64,000 nt of DNA from positions 251,337 to 315,336 of the forward strand of contig MU401464.1 in the NCBI GenBank assembly GCA_022579005.1, read 5' to 3'. The notes below the pieces were generated by a model. It made no database searches and was not told the DNA's origin. It worked only from the letters and a program-made list of their open reading frames with translations. Below, one piece after another: positions 47,022 to 57,240 of the stretch (its first letter is position 1; the number at the start of each line of letters is the position of its first letter). This DNA comes from Poronia punctata. Lineage: Eukaryota; Ascomycota; Sordariomycetes; Xylariales; Xylariaceae. A program made the translations under genes and the position numbers.

Positions 47022-47863
47022 AGGAGGCTGGTCGTCTGCTAATTGGGGGCTTTGGTGATGGGTGGAGTATGGGCGTTCTTTTTTTTCTTCTTTTTCTTTG
47101 TGACATTCTGTAACATAATTTCCCCCCTGTAATGCTGGCTGGCGAAGCATTATATCATATAGTTTCGCCGTGAGGCAAAGGCGAATAAGGCAAAAAGCGT
47201 CCACGGCAAGGATGCCCTGGCTTGAGTTATTCAGACACGACATGGATATGTTTGGACTCTTTCACACACTTGTATCCCATACCTAGTGCTATTACTCTCC
47301 TTGTAACTTGGCTTTAACAAGAAGTGTCCGATTAAGTCCTATCACGGTATGCTAGGTAATAACCGGACTGAAAGAGTTTGATTTAATATTATGCTTTCTA
47401 TTGTTGGAAATCGCACATGTTAGGTACCCACCTACGCGGGGTTTTTACATGCTGGATACGCCGGTTACAAGAACTAGTCTAGGCAACCATTTAAGTTTTA
47501 ACCTTTTCGGATTTTCGGTGTTATCCAAATATTAATTGGAAAAAGAAGTCCGAGCCCTCCGAGGAAGACCGAGTAGATGAAACTTTTAACAAGTTTTACA
47601 ACACTCCGATCGTTACTCGTATATCTATCCAGCATTTTTCACTTGGTATACAACTGTCTTTTCTTTTCTTTTCTTTTCTTTTCTCCTTTGTCCACAGCCT
47701 AGACTACCTTACCTACCACGCCTACCGAGTTTTTCTTCTTCTTCTTCTTCTTCTTCTTTCTCAACCCCCCCAAGGAAGGAAGGAAGCAAAAAAGGAAGAG
47801 CAAAAACAAAAATAACAAACAAAAACAAGGAAAGGGAGAGAGAGAGAGAAAGAAAGAAAAAAA
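47022..47863. other. Intergenic region ending in pyrimidine then purine tracts
   Basis: The last 210 nt before the GNAT start switch from a pyrimidine tract with TTTTC and TTC repeats (47650-47768) to an almost pure purine tract (47773-47863). One TACTCGTA lies at 47614. No other gene is seen. Confidence 0.7.
47658..47759. repeat. (TTTTC)n and (TTC)n microsatellites
   Basis: About five TTTTC units (47658-47684) and about nine TTC units (47733-47759) in the presumed GNAT promoter. Confidence 0.85.
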
Positions 47864-48475
47864 ATGTCAACTGTAACAATCCGACCCCGAACAGAAGCGG
47901 ATATCCCCTCTTGCATCGAGATCCTGCACTCCGTCTACGCAATAAGCGGGTACCCGGTAGACGGACCTTTGAAAGCGCAAGAGAATCTCAAGACGTTGGG
48001 TCGGGCATGGGTAGCCGTAGCCGTAACAGAAGACGAGGGAACAGAAAAAGTGTTGGGTCATGTAGCGCTTAATCCGGGAAACGCTAGTCGACAATCGCAT
48101 GTCAGGATTTGGGAAGAACAACAACAGACACAAAAACAAAAACAAAAACCTAGTAAAGGAGGGGGAGGGGAAAAAACGGAAGGGGAAAAGGAAGTGGGAG
48201 TGGGAGTGGGAGTTCTAGGCTGGCTATTCGTCCATCCGGACGCGAGAGGTCGCGGATTGGCCACGAGGCTCGTGAATCACGCCATGAAAGAGAAAGAAAT
48301 GTCGAGGACGACGGAAAGGGCGGTCTTGTTGGCTCTTGTTAAAGATGTCGATGCTATCAGACTGTATGAGAAGTTGGGTTGGACGAGATATGGGACTACG
48401 GTTTATAAGTGGAGGGATCCGGGGACGGGAGTGCAGAGGGAGATGGAGGGGATTTGTTTCGTTAGTCCGGTTTGA
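47864..48475 (+). CDS. GNAT-family N-acetyltransferase, 203 aa
   Basis: Single exon. It starts with the GNAT strand MSTVTIRPRTEADIPSCIEI and carries the acetyl-CoA-binding motif A, LGWLFVHPDARGRGLATRLV (about residues 125-144; R-G-R-G-L-A pyrophosphate loop). It ends with the motif B region DVDAIRLYEKLGWTRYGTT. This predicts transfer of acetyl from acetyl-CoA to an amine; the substrate cannot be told. Between about residues 84 and 120 lies a low-complexity Gln/Lys/Gly/Glu insert (EEQQQTQKQKQKPSKGGGG and onward) built on DNA repeats (CAAAAA units and GTGGGA units). It interrupts the fold just before motif A. Such loops are tolerated in GNATs, but this one may vary in length. The start follows a 90-nt purine tract; no other in-frame Met precedes it. 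Confidence 0.87.
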   Translation: MSTVTIRPRTEADIPSCIEILHSVYAISGYPVDGPLKAQENLKTLGRAWVAVAVTEDEGTEKVLGHVALNPGNASRQSHVRIWEEQQQTQKQKQKPSKGGGGEKTEGEKEVGVGVGVLGWLFVHPDARGRGLATRLVNHAMKEKEMSRTTERAVLLALVKDVDAIRLYEKLGWTRYGTTVYKWRDPGTGVQREMEGICFVSPV

Positions 48476-48976
48476 AGGTTCAGGATCGGTTTCGGTTTCG
48501 GTTGATTTATTTCGGAGAGCAAAACGACTTTTTTTTTTAATCCTTTTTTCCCCCCTGTTCATAGCATATTTGATAAGATCGTCAAGGGATTAAAAAAAAA
48601 CAAGAACAATTCCTACACTATGTGATATATATACCGTAATTAACATTAAAGACATCACGTACGACCATAGGATGTAGAAAACGCGGGGTCCCGTCCGCTC
48701 CCCCATAGCTAAGCTACATACCGCCAGATCAGTAGTTGGGTCGGTGACGACCAGCGAATCCCTGGTGTTGTACGTTTTATTTTTCGTCCTTTCTCTTATT
48801 TCTTTTTCCAGTTGCCTCGCATCTTTGACTTGTATTTTTTACAACTTACCGGAGGGCGTATGAGAATTCAAGAATACCCGACATAAATTCAAAAGAGTGG
48901 AGGAGGTGCGCGATGAAGTGAAATCAAACATATATAAAGGGGCGGGAAGGAACATTCAAGAATGACTATATCTCTT
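48476..48976. other. Convergent intergenic region
   Basis: About 500 nt between the GNAT and rhodopsin-like 3' ends, with short A/T homopolymers. No gene is seen. Confidence 0.6.
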
Positions 48977-50265
48977 TTATATTATATTTTTATCACGCTT
49001 AACAGCAAGTCCCTGTAACGCAAACAAATCATCCGAAGACATATCTTCGTATCCCCAAACAGGATGATGAAACGCAGCTATTGTAGCAGACGCCGCCGGG
49101 ACGACTGTTTCCCTCCTGCCAACACTAAATGCCCTGCTCCGGCGTTGGGGCCGTCCGGTCAGGTGTTCATGATACTCCAAATCCAGATTATGCCAAGATG
49201 CTTTGTCGGGACTCTGCCGCCTACGCCTATTATTAATTCGTGTATGTTGTGTCGTCCAGCTAGTTACTGCATTGGTAGCTCTGGATGATGAGACTCTCGA
49301 TAAGAGGGGACTGAATGTGGGTACACAGGCACATATGAGCCCCGTGTTGACTTCGAGAATGGAGAATGTGAAGGCGATGCCGGCCCACCATGTTCGGTCG
49401 TACGTGTGTTGATCGTAAGTCGAGATAACGTAACGGATAGTAGCAACAGTCCATGCGCTTGATTTCAGTCAGTTAGATTTCAAAAGTTGGACTCGTCGCA
49501 GGAAAAAAAATGGGGGGGGGACGAACAGAAAACCGCTTGAAAGCGTAAGACTGAGACCGATCTTCTGTTTCGTAGTCGGAAAGGTCAAGTTCCATATCGA
49601 CGGCAACGGCAATAACGCAATGATCAAGTCACTGGTGACATGGCCTATGCCGAAGAAGGTATTGGCCGCCGTCCTATCGATACAATGGCCCGGTAAATCG
49701 GCCTGCCACTTCTTGGCGATGGGCCAGCAGCCCAGGAACTCGGCGAACAGGTTGCAGGTCAGATAGCCCAGCGTGTAGAACAGCGTGAGGTAGCAAGCTA
49801 TCTTGAACCGTGTGCTCACAAGGCCAAATGTCTGCAGGTAGAGAAGGACCAGCGCGCTCTTGAACCCGGCTAGACCGACGACGTAGAACTGCGACGTTAT
49901 CCCTATCCAGAGGTAATACTCTGAGTTCAGCTCGGGCGTGTACTGCCATATGTGCAGTCCCATACCGTGATAGGCGGCAGCGATGCCCATCAGAACTGCA
50001 TGGACGATACTGACGACCATGGTAAATCCGACAATATCTATAGACGCTTTGTTGATTAGGTTCTTTTATCGATATGGAAGTCACCCGATCGAACTGTGTA
50101 CGTACAACCGTCAATGGCCAGTCGTCTCTTCAATATCCATATCCGCGTGTAGAACCTCGCACACACGAAAAAGAAGGCGACGATGGGAACTACAATGGCC
50201 GCTCTCCATACGTGCACGCCAGCTTCGGCTGGGAGGGGAGGAGGTGGTTCGTATGGATGAGGCAT
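48977..50265 (-). CDS. Fungal rhodopsin-domain integral membrane protein (7TM), 382 aa
   Basis: Three exons are inferred: 50265-50109, 50037-49527 and 49457-48977. Introns are 71 nt and 69 nt (TTTCT|GTTCGT ... CTAACTGAC ... TCAAG|C). The protein has seven hydrophobic helices in its first 290 residues. They start with VWRAAIVVPIVAFFFVCARF and include FYVVGLAGFKSALVLLYLQTFG and RTAANTFFGIGHVTSDLIIALLPLP. This is the fungal rhodopsin-domain (PTH11-related, SAT20-like) integral membrane family; the ligand or function is generally unknown. The cytosolic tail is about 90 residues, basic and Ser-rich. The first donor is ambiguous: GACG|GTTGTA gives the family-typical IDDIVGF, while GTACGT three bases later is a stronger site giving IDGYIVGF. 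The second acceptor is a non-consensus AAG. The middle exon is followed by a poly-C stretch in the intron. Confidence 0.83.
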
Positions 50266-50450
50266 CGTCCTGTCATCCAGGCGTTGTGACGAATATACAC
50301 GGACAACCCCCGACCCTCGAGATGTCTAGCATAGTTAGGTAGTTACTTGGAATCCAGCGATAGCGACTGCATGGCAAGATGACCAGCAGGCTTATCGTAT
50401 ATTTCGAAGGGTTACTGGTACTAGACGGTTGAATGGAATGATTGTCGTCG

Positions 50451-50474
50451 TCAGGACTCAGGACTCAGGACTCA
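50451..50474. repeat. TCAGGAC heptamer tandem (3.4 copies)
   Basis: Perfect tandem about 190 nt upstream of the rhodopsin-like start codon (that gene is on the minus strand). Confidence 0.85.
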
Positions 50475-51842
50475 GCTATACACGTGGAGGAGGGGGAGGA
50501 GGGAGGGAACGGGCGCTACTGTCTAGCTTGATGGATGGATCGTAGGCCTACCCTCTCCTCGGGGTGCCAGACAGCCAGACAGCCAGAGTTTGGGAAGTAC
50601 CGGGACGCTAAATATGTCAGGGGTAGAATAGAGACAAGGATGGAAATCCGCCTCATCCCACGTTGAAGAAGAAGAAGGCGTACTTTCGTCTTGGCTAACC
50701 TACCCATCACAGTATTTGAAACCGGGCGATTTGTGCTACAATAATGATCCAAGTCATCGGTATCATCCTCGTACTCGTCATGTTTTGGATTGGTGATGAA
50801 TCTGTACTACATGGCCTTATGTCAGGACAAGCTTACTCGTACTCCGATGATCCGATCCTCAGTGCGTCCATTAGCTGCGCCTCGAGCGGCCGTTGGTGAA
50901 GCAAAAGGTACTCACATTTGTAAAGTGATGTGCTAAAAGTAGATGGGAGATGTGCCAGACACAGGGATAAGATGTGATATGCATTAAACAATACCTACAG
51001 GATTCTACAGACGGTGACGAACTCATTTATCGTACCGCGTCAAAGAGCGTGAATGGTGCAGCCACCCCAGGAAATTTAGTATACGGCTGATGTTTTCAGC
51101 GACGATCACTTCTTCCTTGGCGTAGCGTCCGTCCGTCTTTATTCACCGGTACGAGTAGTCCTTTTCACACACATAGATGATAGGAATAGGTAGGTATTTC
51201 CAATATTTTAAAGGAAACACGTCTTAAGATACACTAGCAGTATTGCTATTGTGCATCATGGCTATAATAACTATTGCAAATAGAAGGAAGGAGGCACTAC
51301 ATACGTACTCCTTACATTATAGGTAGCAAAACAAGGTAGGTCCTACCACGCTACCTTCTTTTAATTACTCCTACCTGCCTCTCGTACAATGTTTTAGACA
51401 GCCCAGGACAAAGATAAAGTGCTGACGTAATAATATGTATGTACTAGGTTAGATACAATCAAGGCTAGTCTATGCTATGCGGCCGCCTTGGTCAACATTT
51501 ACTTGTAGAATCAAGATGGTTGCATTTGCAAACCAACCTTAATCTTCAATTCTGTAATATCAGCAGGGAGAACTGTTAAACTAAGGCTTACTATGACAAG
51601 CAAACAACAATGAGTTCTTCGTATATCCCATCTAGTACAACCCTTTGCAAGGCCCCCTGTCTGGCCTTTCATCTAAACGTTCATAACATTACCGCTACAC
51701 AAACCTGCCGGATCCTACGAGTATACAAATCCTTTACTCGGACAGTCTAAGTGACTACTCGTATCCAGGTGCTAGGGATATTGTCTGGTCTTACGAGTAG
51801 ACCGCAACGGCTGAACAGATCGATTCCTGTATTTATATACGG

Positions 51843-51844
<2 letters not shown>

Positions 51845-51909
<65 letters not shown>
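51845..51909. repeat. 65-nt poly-G run next to the gap
   Basis: Uninterrupted G from 51845 to 51909, then a single C and ten N. The length is probably a sequencing or gap-filling artefact. Confidence 0.9.
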
Positions 51910-51910
51910 C

Positions 51911-51920
51911 NNNNNNNNNN
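51911..51920. other. Assembly gap (10 N)
   Basis: Ten unknown bases. Ten N is a placeholder length, so the real distance across the gap is unknown. Confidence 0.99.
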
Positions 51921-52005
51921 CTCATCCTTGGGTTTGGGTTTTGTTTTTGTTTTTTGTGTTGACCCCCCCGGGTGCCCTGTTCTTTTCCTTTATTTTTTTC
52001 CGTCA

Positions 52006-52028
52006 CCCCCCCCCCCCCCCCCCCCCCC
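52006..52028. repeat. 23-nt poly-C run
   Basis: A C homopolymer lying 86 nt to the right of the gap, opposite in base to the G-run on the left of the gap. Confidence 0.9.
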
Positions 52029-52143
52029 TTCCCAAACGGCGCGAGTGTACAAGCCAAGCTTAGTCCGTGTTCTCCCAATACTAAAACACTTGGTCGTCTA
52101 CGTGTGTCCATGCATGTACAAGTAAATATCGTTAGTCGGTGCA

Positions 52144-53344
52144 TCACAACAAAAAGTCACCCCCAGTCTTGGCCAGTTGTTCATCATAATCTGTAAAGCG
52201 AGACGAAATATCTAGTTAGTAAAACACATAAGAAAAAAGAGAAGAAGAAGAAGAAGAAGAAGAAGGGAAAAAAAAAAAGCACTTACAAGGTTGAAAAGCC
52301 AACCAACCCTTCTCCGGTCCCCCAACCTGCACCGCCGTCCTGGCCGCCTCTTCATCATCAATCAAGATCTTCTTATACTGACCCCCCGCAGCAGCCGCAT
52401 CAGCAAGCAATTGCGCCTGACAAGATCTCTCCAGGCTGATGAACCAAAACGCCGCCTCATCCACACTTCTCCCCACAGTAAGGATCCCGTGATTCTGCAA
52501 AATGGCCGCTTTCCCCTCCGGACCCAAAGCGGCGGCAATCCGTCTCCCTTCCTCCTCGTCAATCACGACCCCGCGGAAATCTCTATAGACTCCGTGGGAT
52601 TTGTAGAATCGACAGGCGTCCTGCGTCAACATCTCCAGTTCCCGACCAAAGGCCGAAAAGGCCTTCCCGTGCACGCTGTGCGCGTGGCATGCCGCTGTCA
52701 CGTCGGGTCGGGCTTTGTGGATCTGGGAGTGGATGGCGAAGGCGGCTGCGTTGATGGGCTCGGTGCCGAGGACGACGTTGCCGTGCTCGTCGCAGAGGAT
52801 TAGGTCCGAGGCTTTGATTAGGGAGAAGTGCATCGAGAGGGGGTTGAGCCCTGTAGTTCTCTCTGTTTAGTAGACCTGTTTCGGACTTTGCCTGTTCCGG
52901 CGTTGGTGAATGATAATTAAAATAATAATAATAATAACGTACAGAAATGGTCTGTCAGGATTGGATCTCGTACGGAAATCTGCAGCCATGAAAGATTATC
53001 AGATATCGGTTATTTCGTTACAATAAGATGTTGAGAATCCCATCTTTCAAATTATTTAAATCCTGGAGGAAAGGTAGACAAGGACACATCTCCACGACCG
53101 ATATCCAAAATGAAGCAAGAGAAGAATAAGTAAAAGAAAACACCTAGGTTTAACCTACATGACCAGCAACACCCTCATCGAACCCCCTGTCGGCGAAAAC
53201 GCGGAAAGCGGCAGCGAGATGTTCCTTACGATACCTTCTCTCGTCTTCGAGATTCTCAAACTTGGGATAAGATCTTATGTTTAATTTCTTCCCGCTCTTG
53301 GTCGTGCCCATGACTTGAATCTGAGCCGTTCCGTTTGTCGCCAT
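52144..53344 (-). CDS. Class II aldolase/adducin-domain protein, 277 aa
   Basis: Four exons are inferred: 53344-53159, 52979-52943, 52850-52287 and 52190-52144. Introns are 179 nt (CAT|GTAGGT ... CTGCAG), 92 nt (TTCT|GTACGT ... CTACAG) and 96 nt (CCTT|GTAAGT ... TTTACAG). The joins rebuild GVAGHISVRDPILTDHFWLN, which then runs into PLSMHF, the conserved core of this family. The Zn-site motif HAHSVHGKAFSAFG and the second block ILQNHGILTVG are intact, so metal binding is possible. Related fungal proteins (Mug14 type) have no firmly assigned reaction; bacterial relatives are L-fuculose- or ribulose-phosphate aldolases. The tail ends FQPYYDEQLAKTGGDFLL. The 37-nt second exon is small. Intron 3 contains a TTC-repeat and A/T runs. 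The Zn2Cys6 gene lies upstream on the same strand. Confidence 0.9.
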
Positions 53345-54170
53345 CTTTCTTTCTTTCTTTCCTTGTATTTTTTAATCTTTCTTTTGTCCCGAGGTTTGGG
53401 GGATATATGGTCATCTGCTTTAAACCGATCCTCTTCTTTTCTAATTTCGTTTTTTGTTGCCGAAAGCGCGGGGAAGTGGAAGTTAAAGTGGCGAAATCAC
53501 GACCACCAAGTGAAGTCGGTTGTTGTTTTGGGGGTTCGTCGATCCGGGTAACAGCAACCTACTGAACCTGGATCATTATAGAGATTCATCGGCGTCGTAT
53601 TCCCCCATATCTTATACTTAGCGGCCCGTGGGTAGAACTGGGTATAATAAGTAGGTAGGTAGGTCTGTGGCGGGGAAAGTTGGGGTTGGGGTTTGAAATA
53701 TCATCTCCACTCCCAAGATCCCTAGAGAACGCTTTGTTGATACCAACATCGAATGTATGGCTCGTTGATAGAAAGAAAATCAACGGCTGGTTTCTGTATC
53801 CTTGACTTTCGATTTTTCGGCTGCAAAGAAGGATAGTGACCGCTTGCCGGCTCTAGCATATAAAAGTACGAGGAAATTTCTGCAAGATTGTTGACGCGGA
53901 TTAATAATGACAATCTCGTCCAAAGGAACGGGTCAGATGAGATTTCTATATCGGCAAATGATCCATTATATCGGGGCCTATGTGTATATGTACACGTAAT
54001 GGGGACCCCGGAGTCCTAACCTAGGTTCCATGTCGCAGTGTTTGTGATAAGCCCGGTGGCAGAGCGTTGTGCGATCATTGGTATCCAACATTTCGACAAC
54101 CTAGTATCACATATGGCATTGTCTTCTGGCAGGTCTCGGCATGTTATACGAGGTCGTATTTCTGCTTCTT
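53345..54170. other. Intergenic region between aldolase-like and Zn2Cys6 genes
   Basis: About 825 nt forming the aldolase-like promoter. A TTTC-type pyrimidine tract lies immediately upstream of the start (53345-53362), with GTAGGTAGGTAGG at about 53651-53663. No gene is seen. Confidence 0.6.
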
Positions 54171-55664
54171 TCACGTCAAAGCTTTCGCCGTCGTCAGTGG
54201 TGGCGGAGAACACTGTCCATAGGCTGGCTCAGCAGCAGCTGTCAACTTGACATCCCCTGCGATTACTTGGAGAGGCCATTCCAGAGCCCATAGACATTTA
54301 GGAGGCATCAAGGTCGATATACCACGAATGCTATAATCCAGTACGCTGCGACCCTTGGCTCCTTGGCTCCACCAAGACCTATCTATGAGATTCAAGGCGA
54401 CCATGATGCGAGCATAAAGTGCGAGGGCTAACGGATCGCCGGCTTGCAATAATGGCACTTTGAGATCCGGGAGGTTAGCAATCTAGAGAAGCGCAAGCTC
54501 ACATACGTCATAGAGTTAGGCCTCGCCAAGAGCTTATTAGGACACTTACGAAACTCGGTCTCCATAGGAAGTGCCATGGTAAAAACCAGTTTCTGTAGGA
54601 CGGCGCTATCCAAGTCTAGGAAGCATGACGCGAAAAGCGTTATTACATACTCTCTGGTAGAATGATAAGTTTTAGCTTCGGTAGGCGGCATACTAGCGAC
54701 GTCGAAGCCTTCCAACAGCTCATCCAGGTCCCGTCTCACCCCGAGCATGGCCGGATGATGGCACATGTCAACATTTTCCTTGGACACAAGTTCCCAGATG
54801 CCCGATTCCCTATATGTCGGTTTCGTGATCAGACCACGGAGCCCTGTGCTGTGCTTCCGCTGTAACGTACAGCATCCGCGTGTGAAGGCGAATACATTGA
54901 CTGGAATCCGATATGGCTCCGACGCCAGTGATGATCGATGTGTAAGTAGCCAAGACGTCACACAGACGAGGAAAGCGGTGAGGACCATGGGCCCTATCAT
55001 GCCTGGGTCCGGATGAGCAAGGTTGTATCGATGCTTGGCCAGTGTTCGATCCAGATAATGGGTAATGACCATTGGCAGTTTGGGGTCTCCAGGTGACAGA
55101 TCTTGTAAATGCATGGCTGAAATGGTCATGATGGCGTCGAGCAGCATGTCAGACCGAAAGGCCATCTGAGGTGCTTTGTCGAGCCAGAGCTCTTTAGTCG
55201 TGTTCCCATAGGCCGCTGGCAACTGCGCTGCCGTGAACTGAGTGTAGTGGAAGAAGAGCCGCATTTCCAACGACCGCTGCTTTTCACTGATGGCGAGCCC
55301 AGCCGGCTTTGGCGTGAGCGTCATGGTTGATGGGGTCGATGAGTTGACTTGAATAGAAGCACGGGCGTTCTCGTGAGCCCCGTCCAACCGCCGGGACCGA
55401 ACAGCGCGTGTTGGTACCGGCGCGTAATCACATTTCTCAACATTGAAATATCTTCTGGCACAGTTGCCACAAACCGGCCTCACTTCGTCACACTGGAGAG
55501 GAGAGAGGGAGAGAGACGGCAGAGTCAGGTTTTGGTCGTGATGGACGGACTTTTGTACGGATTCTTACCTTGACTTTGCGTTCCTTGCATGTCTGACACC
55601 CATGTCGTGACTTGCGAAGACGGACGCCCGAAGGCGGCTGTCGGCCCCGTCTAGACGATTCCAT
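54171..55664 (-). CDS. Zn2Cys6 fungal transcription factor, 441 aa
   Basis: Three exons are inferred: 55664-55569, 55492-54550 and 54457-54171. Intron 1 (76 nt, AAG|GTAAGA ... CTCCAG) splits the zinc cluster, as is common. Joined, residues 25-56 read CQTCKERKVKCDEVRP, then VCGNCARRYFNVEKC, with all six cysteines present. A basic segment (RGRQ, RLRKSRHG) precedes it. The rest resembles the fungal-specific regulatory domain of Upc2-like factors (LFFHYTQFTAAQLP, LLDAIMTISAMHLQDLS). Intron 2 (92 nt, TTTC|GTAAGT ... GCTAAC ... AAAG|TG) gives TEFLPLLQAGDPLALALYAR and keeps the expected WWSQGAKGRSVLDYSI and LWALEWPLQVIAGD. Its acceptor AAG is weak. Target genes are unknown; the aldolase-like neighbour is only a positional suggestion. 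Confidence 0.85.
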
Positions 55665-57240
55665 ACCTCCAGTCGATATCGATGTTTCCGTTTGGGGCCG
55701 CTGTCCTGTTGCAGAAATCTCCGTCGAGGTGGACTGTCCGAGTTATGCGAGCTGCCGAACATGCGAGTGCAACAATAGGACCCGAGAATCCGGACATACC
55801 TACTTGTACGTGCATCAAATGATCTACATAGTCAGGGGTTGGTACCCAGCTACTGTGTACGTAGTTCTGCCAGTTGCCAGTCTTCATCCAGATTCCAGAC
55901 CACCTCCTCCAGATGCCAGGGGCCAGACTCATTCGTTGCCCATTTGTAATCTTGACAAGGGTACATCATATGAGATGGAAACTGCAGGGGTTATGTGAAC
56001 CCATTCCTATTTATATCGTAAGCGCATAATGGACCAGACTATGTAGGCAAGAATCTGCATTGCCTAGCCATTTTTGCTTTTAAGGAACGTCCGGTAATTA
56101 CCAACAAAATAAAATACAGACAATCTCGAACCTATTCAAACTGATGCCTTTCCCCCCTTTGTATAATTGTGCGAGTAGAATAGATCATATTTCAAAAGAC
56201 ATAGCTAAGAAGCGTTTGAAAGGGCGACGATTCCTATTTACCTACTCAGTGATGATACTGGCAAACTCATATTCCCGGTTATACGAGTAATTATCCCAGC
56301 ACAAGCGGTACAAATGGGCAAGTACGAGTAGGTAATCTTGACCAAATCCTTTGGATGTGAATTGACGGTGCTCTTTCCTATTATTTGAAACCGTTTGAAG
56401 CACATCTTATCCCACTGTGTACTAGGTACACATATTGTACTTGGATGATTGGCTGATTGCAGGTGGTCAATTTCTGAAGGTACGACGGGAGTATCGTAGG
56501 AAGTCAGTCCCAACATCTGCCCTTCTCTTTTAGAATTAGCCAAGGTTTACATACATTATGGATATATCCACAAGTCGACGACGGAGACGCTCAAAGGTTC
56601 ACCCACAAGTTCACAGCCCATCTACTTGTACACGTGCAACAAGGTTATACTCGTACACGCGACTTGAAAAGATAATCCGGGCGAGAGCCGTCATCACAGC
56701 ATCTGTGGCAGTAAGGTTGCACTCGCAATATCAAATCTAGGATTAATGTTATGACTTTAATACGCTTATATGCAGGACGGCCGGGATTATAAGCCACAAT
56801 GGCTTATGTAGCAGTGACGAAAACAGCGGGCTATGACGCCGTAATGGTGGGGCGCTCACTGCCAGAAGCTCCCCTCCTTCCCCTCGGGCTTTCTACACAT
56901 ATTGCAGGTAGCTTTGTACTGCAATTTGCGAGTACACGTACCACGACAGAATAAGGCACTTATGTGTACCACTATCTAAACTTTAGGCCATCTGACAACA
57001 CTCGAACTAGGTAGTCTAGGTATAAGCCGAGCTGTGAACCGCGTCTGATCGTGAAATGGCTTCAGTCCGGTCTTAATCCATCTCCCACTTTGTTGTCGCA
57101 CGATCTCCTTGCCGAACCCGACTTTCATTCCCACTTGGAAGGACGGGCCTTGAAACCGAGCCCCGATACCCCAAGATAGAGCGCCTTCGTGTATCTAGGC
57201 GACAGATTAGAGCGATTCCAAGTCCAAAAGTCTCGCCAGC
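55665..57240. other. Divergent intergenic region
   Basis: 1.6 kb between the Zn2Cys6 gene and the arrestin-like gene. It contains three TACGAGTA/TACTCGTA octamers (56282, 56323, 56648). No gene is supported. Confidence 0.6.

Larger units (their letters stand above)
50266..52143. other. Intergenic region with an assembly gap
   Basis: 1.9 kb without a gene. It contains a 7-bp tandem (TCAGGAC, 50451-50474), five TACTCGTA/TACGAGTA octamers (50834, 51150, 51716, 51756, 51792), a 65-nt poly-G run, ten N and a 23-nt poly-C run. Confidence 0.65.

Noticed and set aside
52291..52803. 170-aa plus-strand frame over the class II aldolase gene
   Set aside because: Antisense shadow; the minus-strand gene has conserved motifs and consistent splicing.
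54458..54480. Alternative acceptor CTCTAG just upstream in intron 2 of the Zn2Cys6 gene
   Set aside because: With the GTAAGT donor it puts the conserved downstream sequence out of frame; the AAAG acceptor keeps the frame and leaves the GCTAAC branch site in place.
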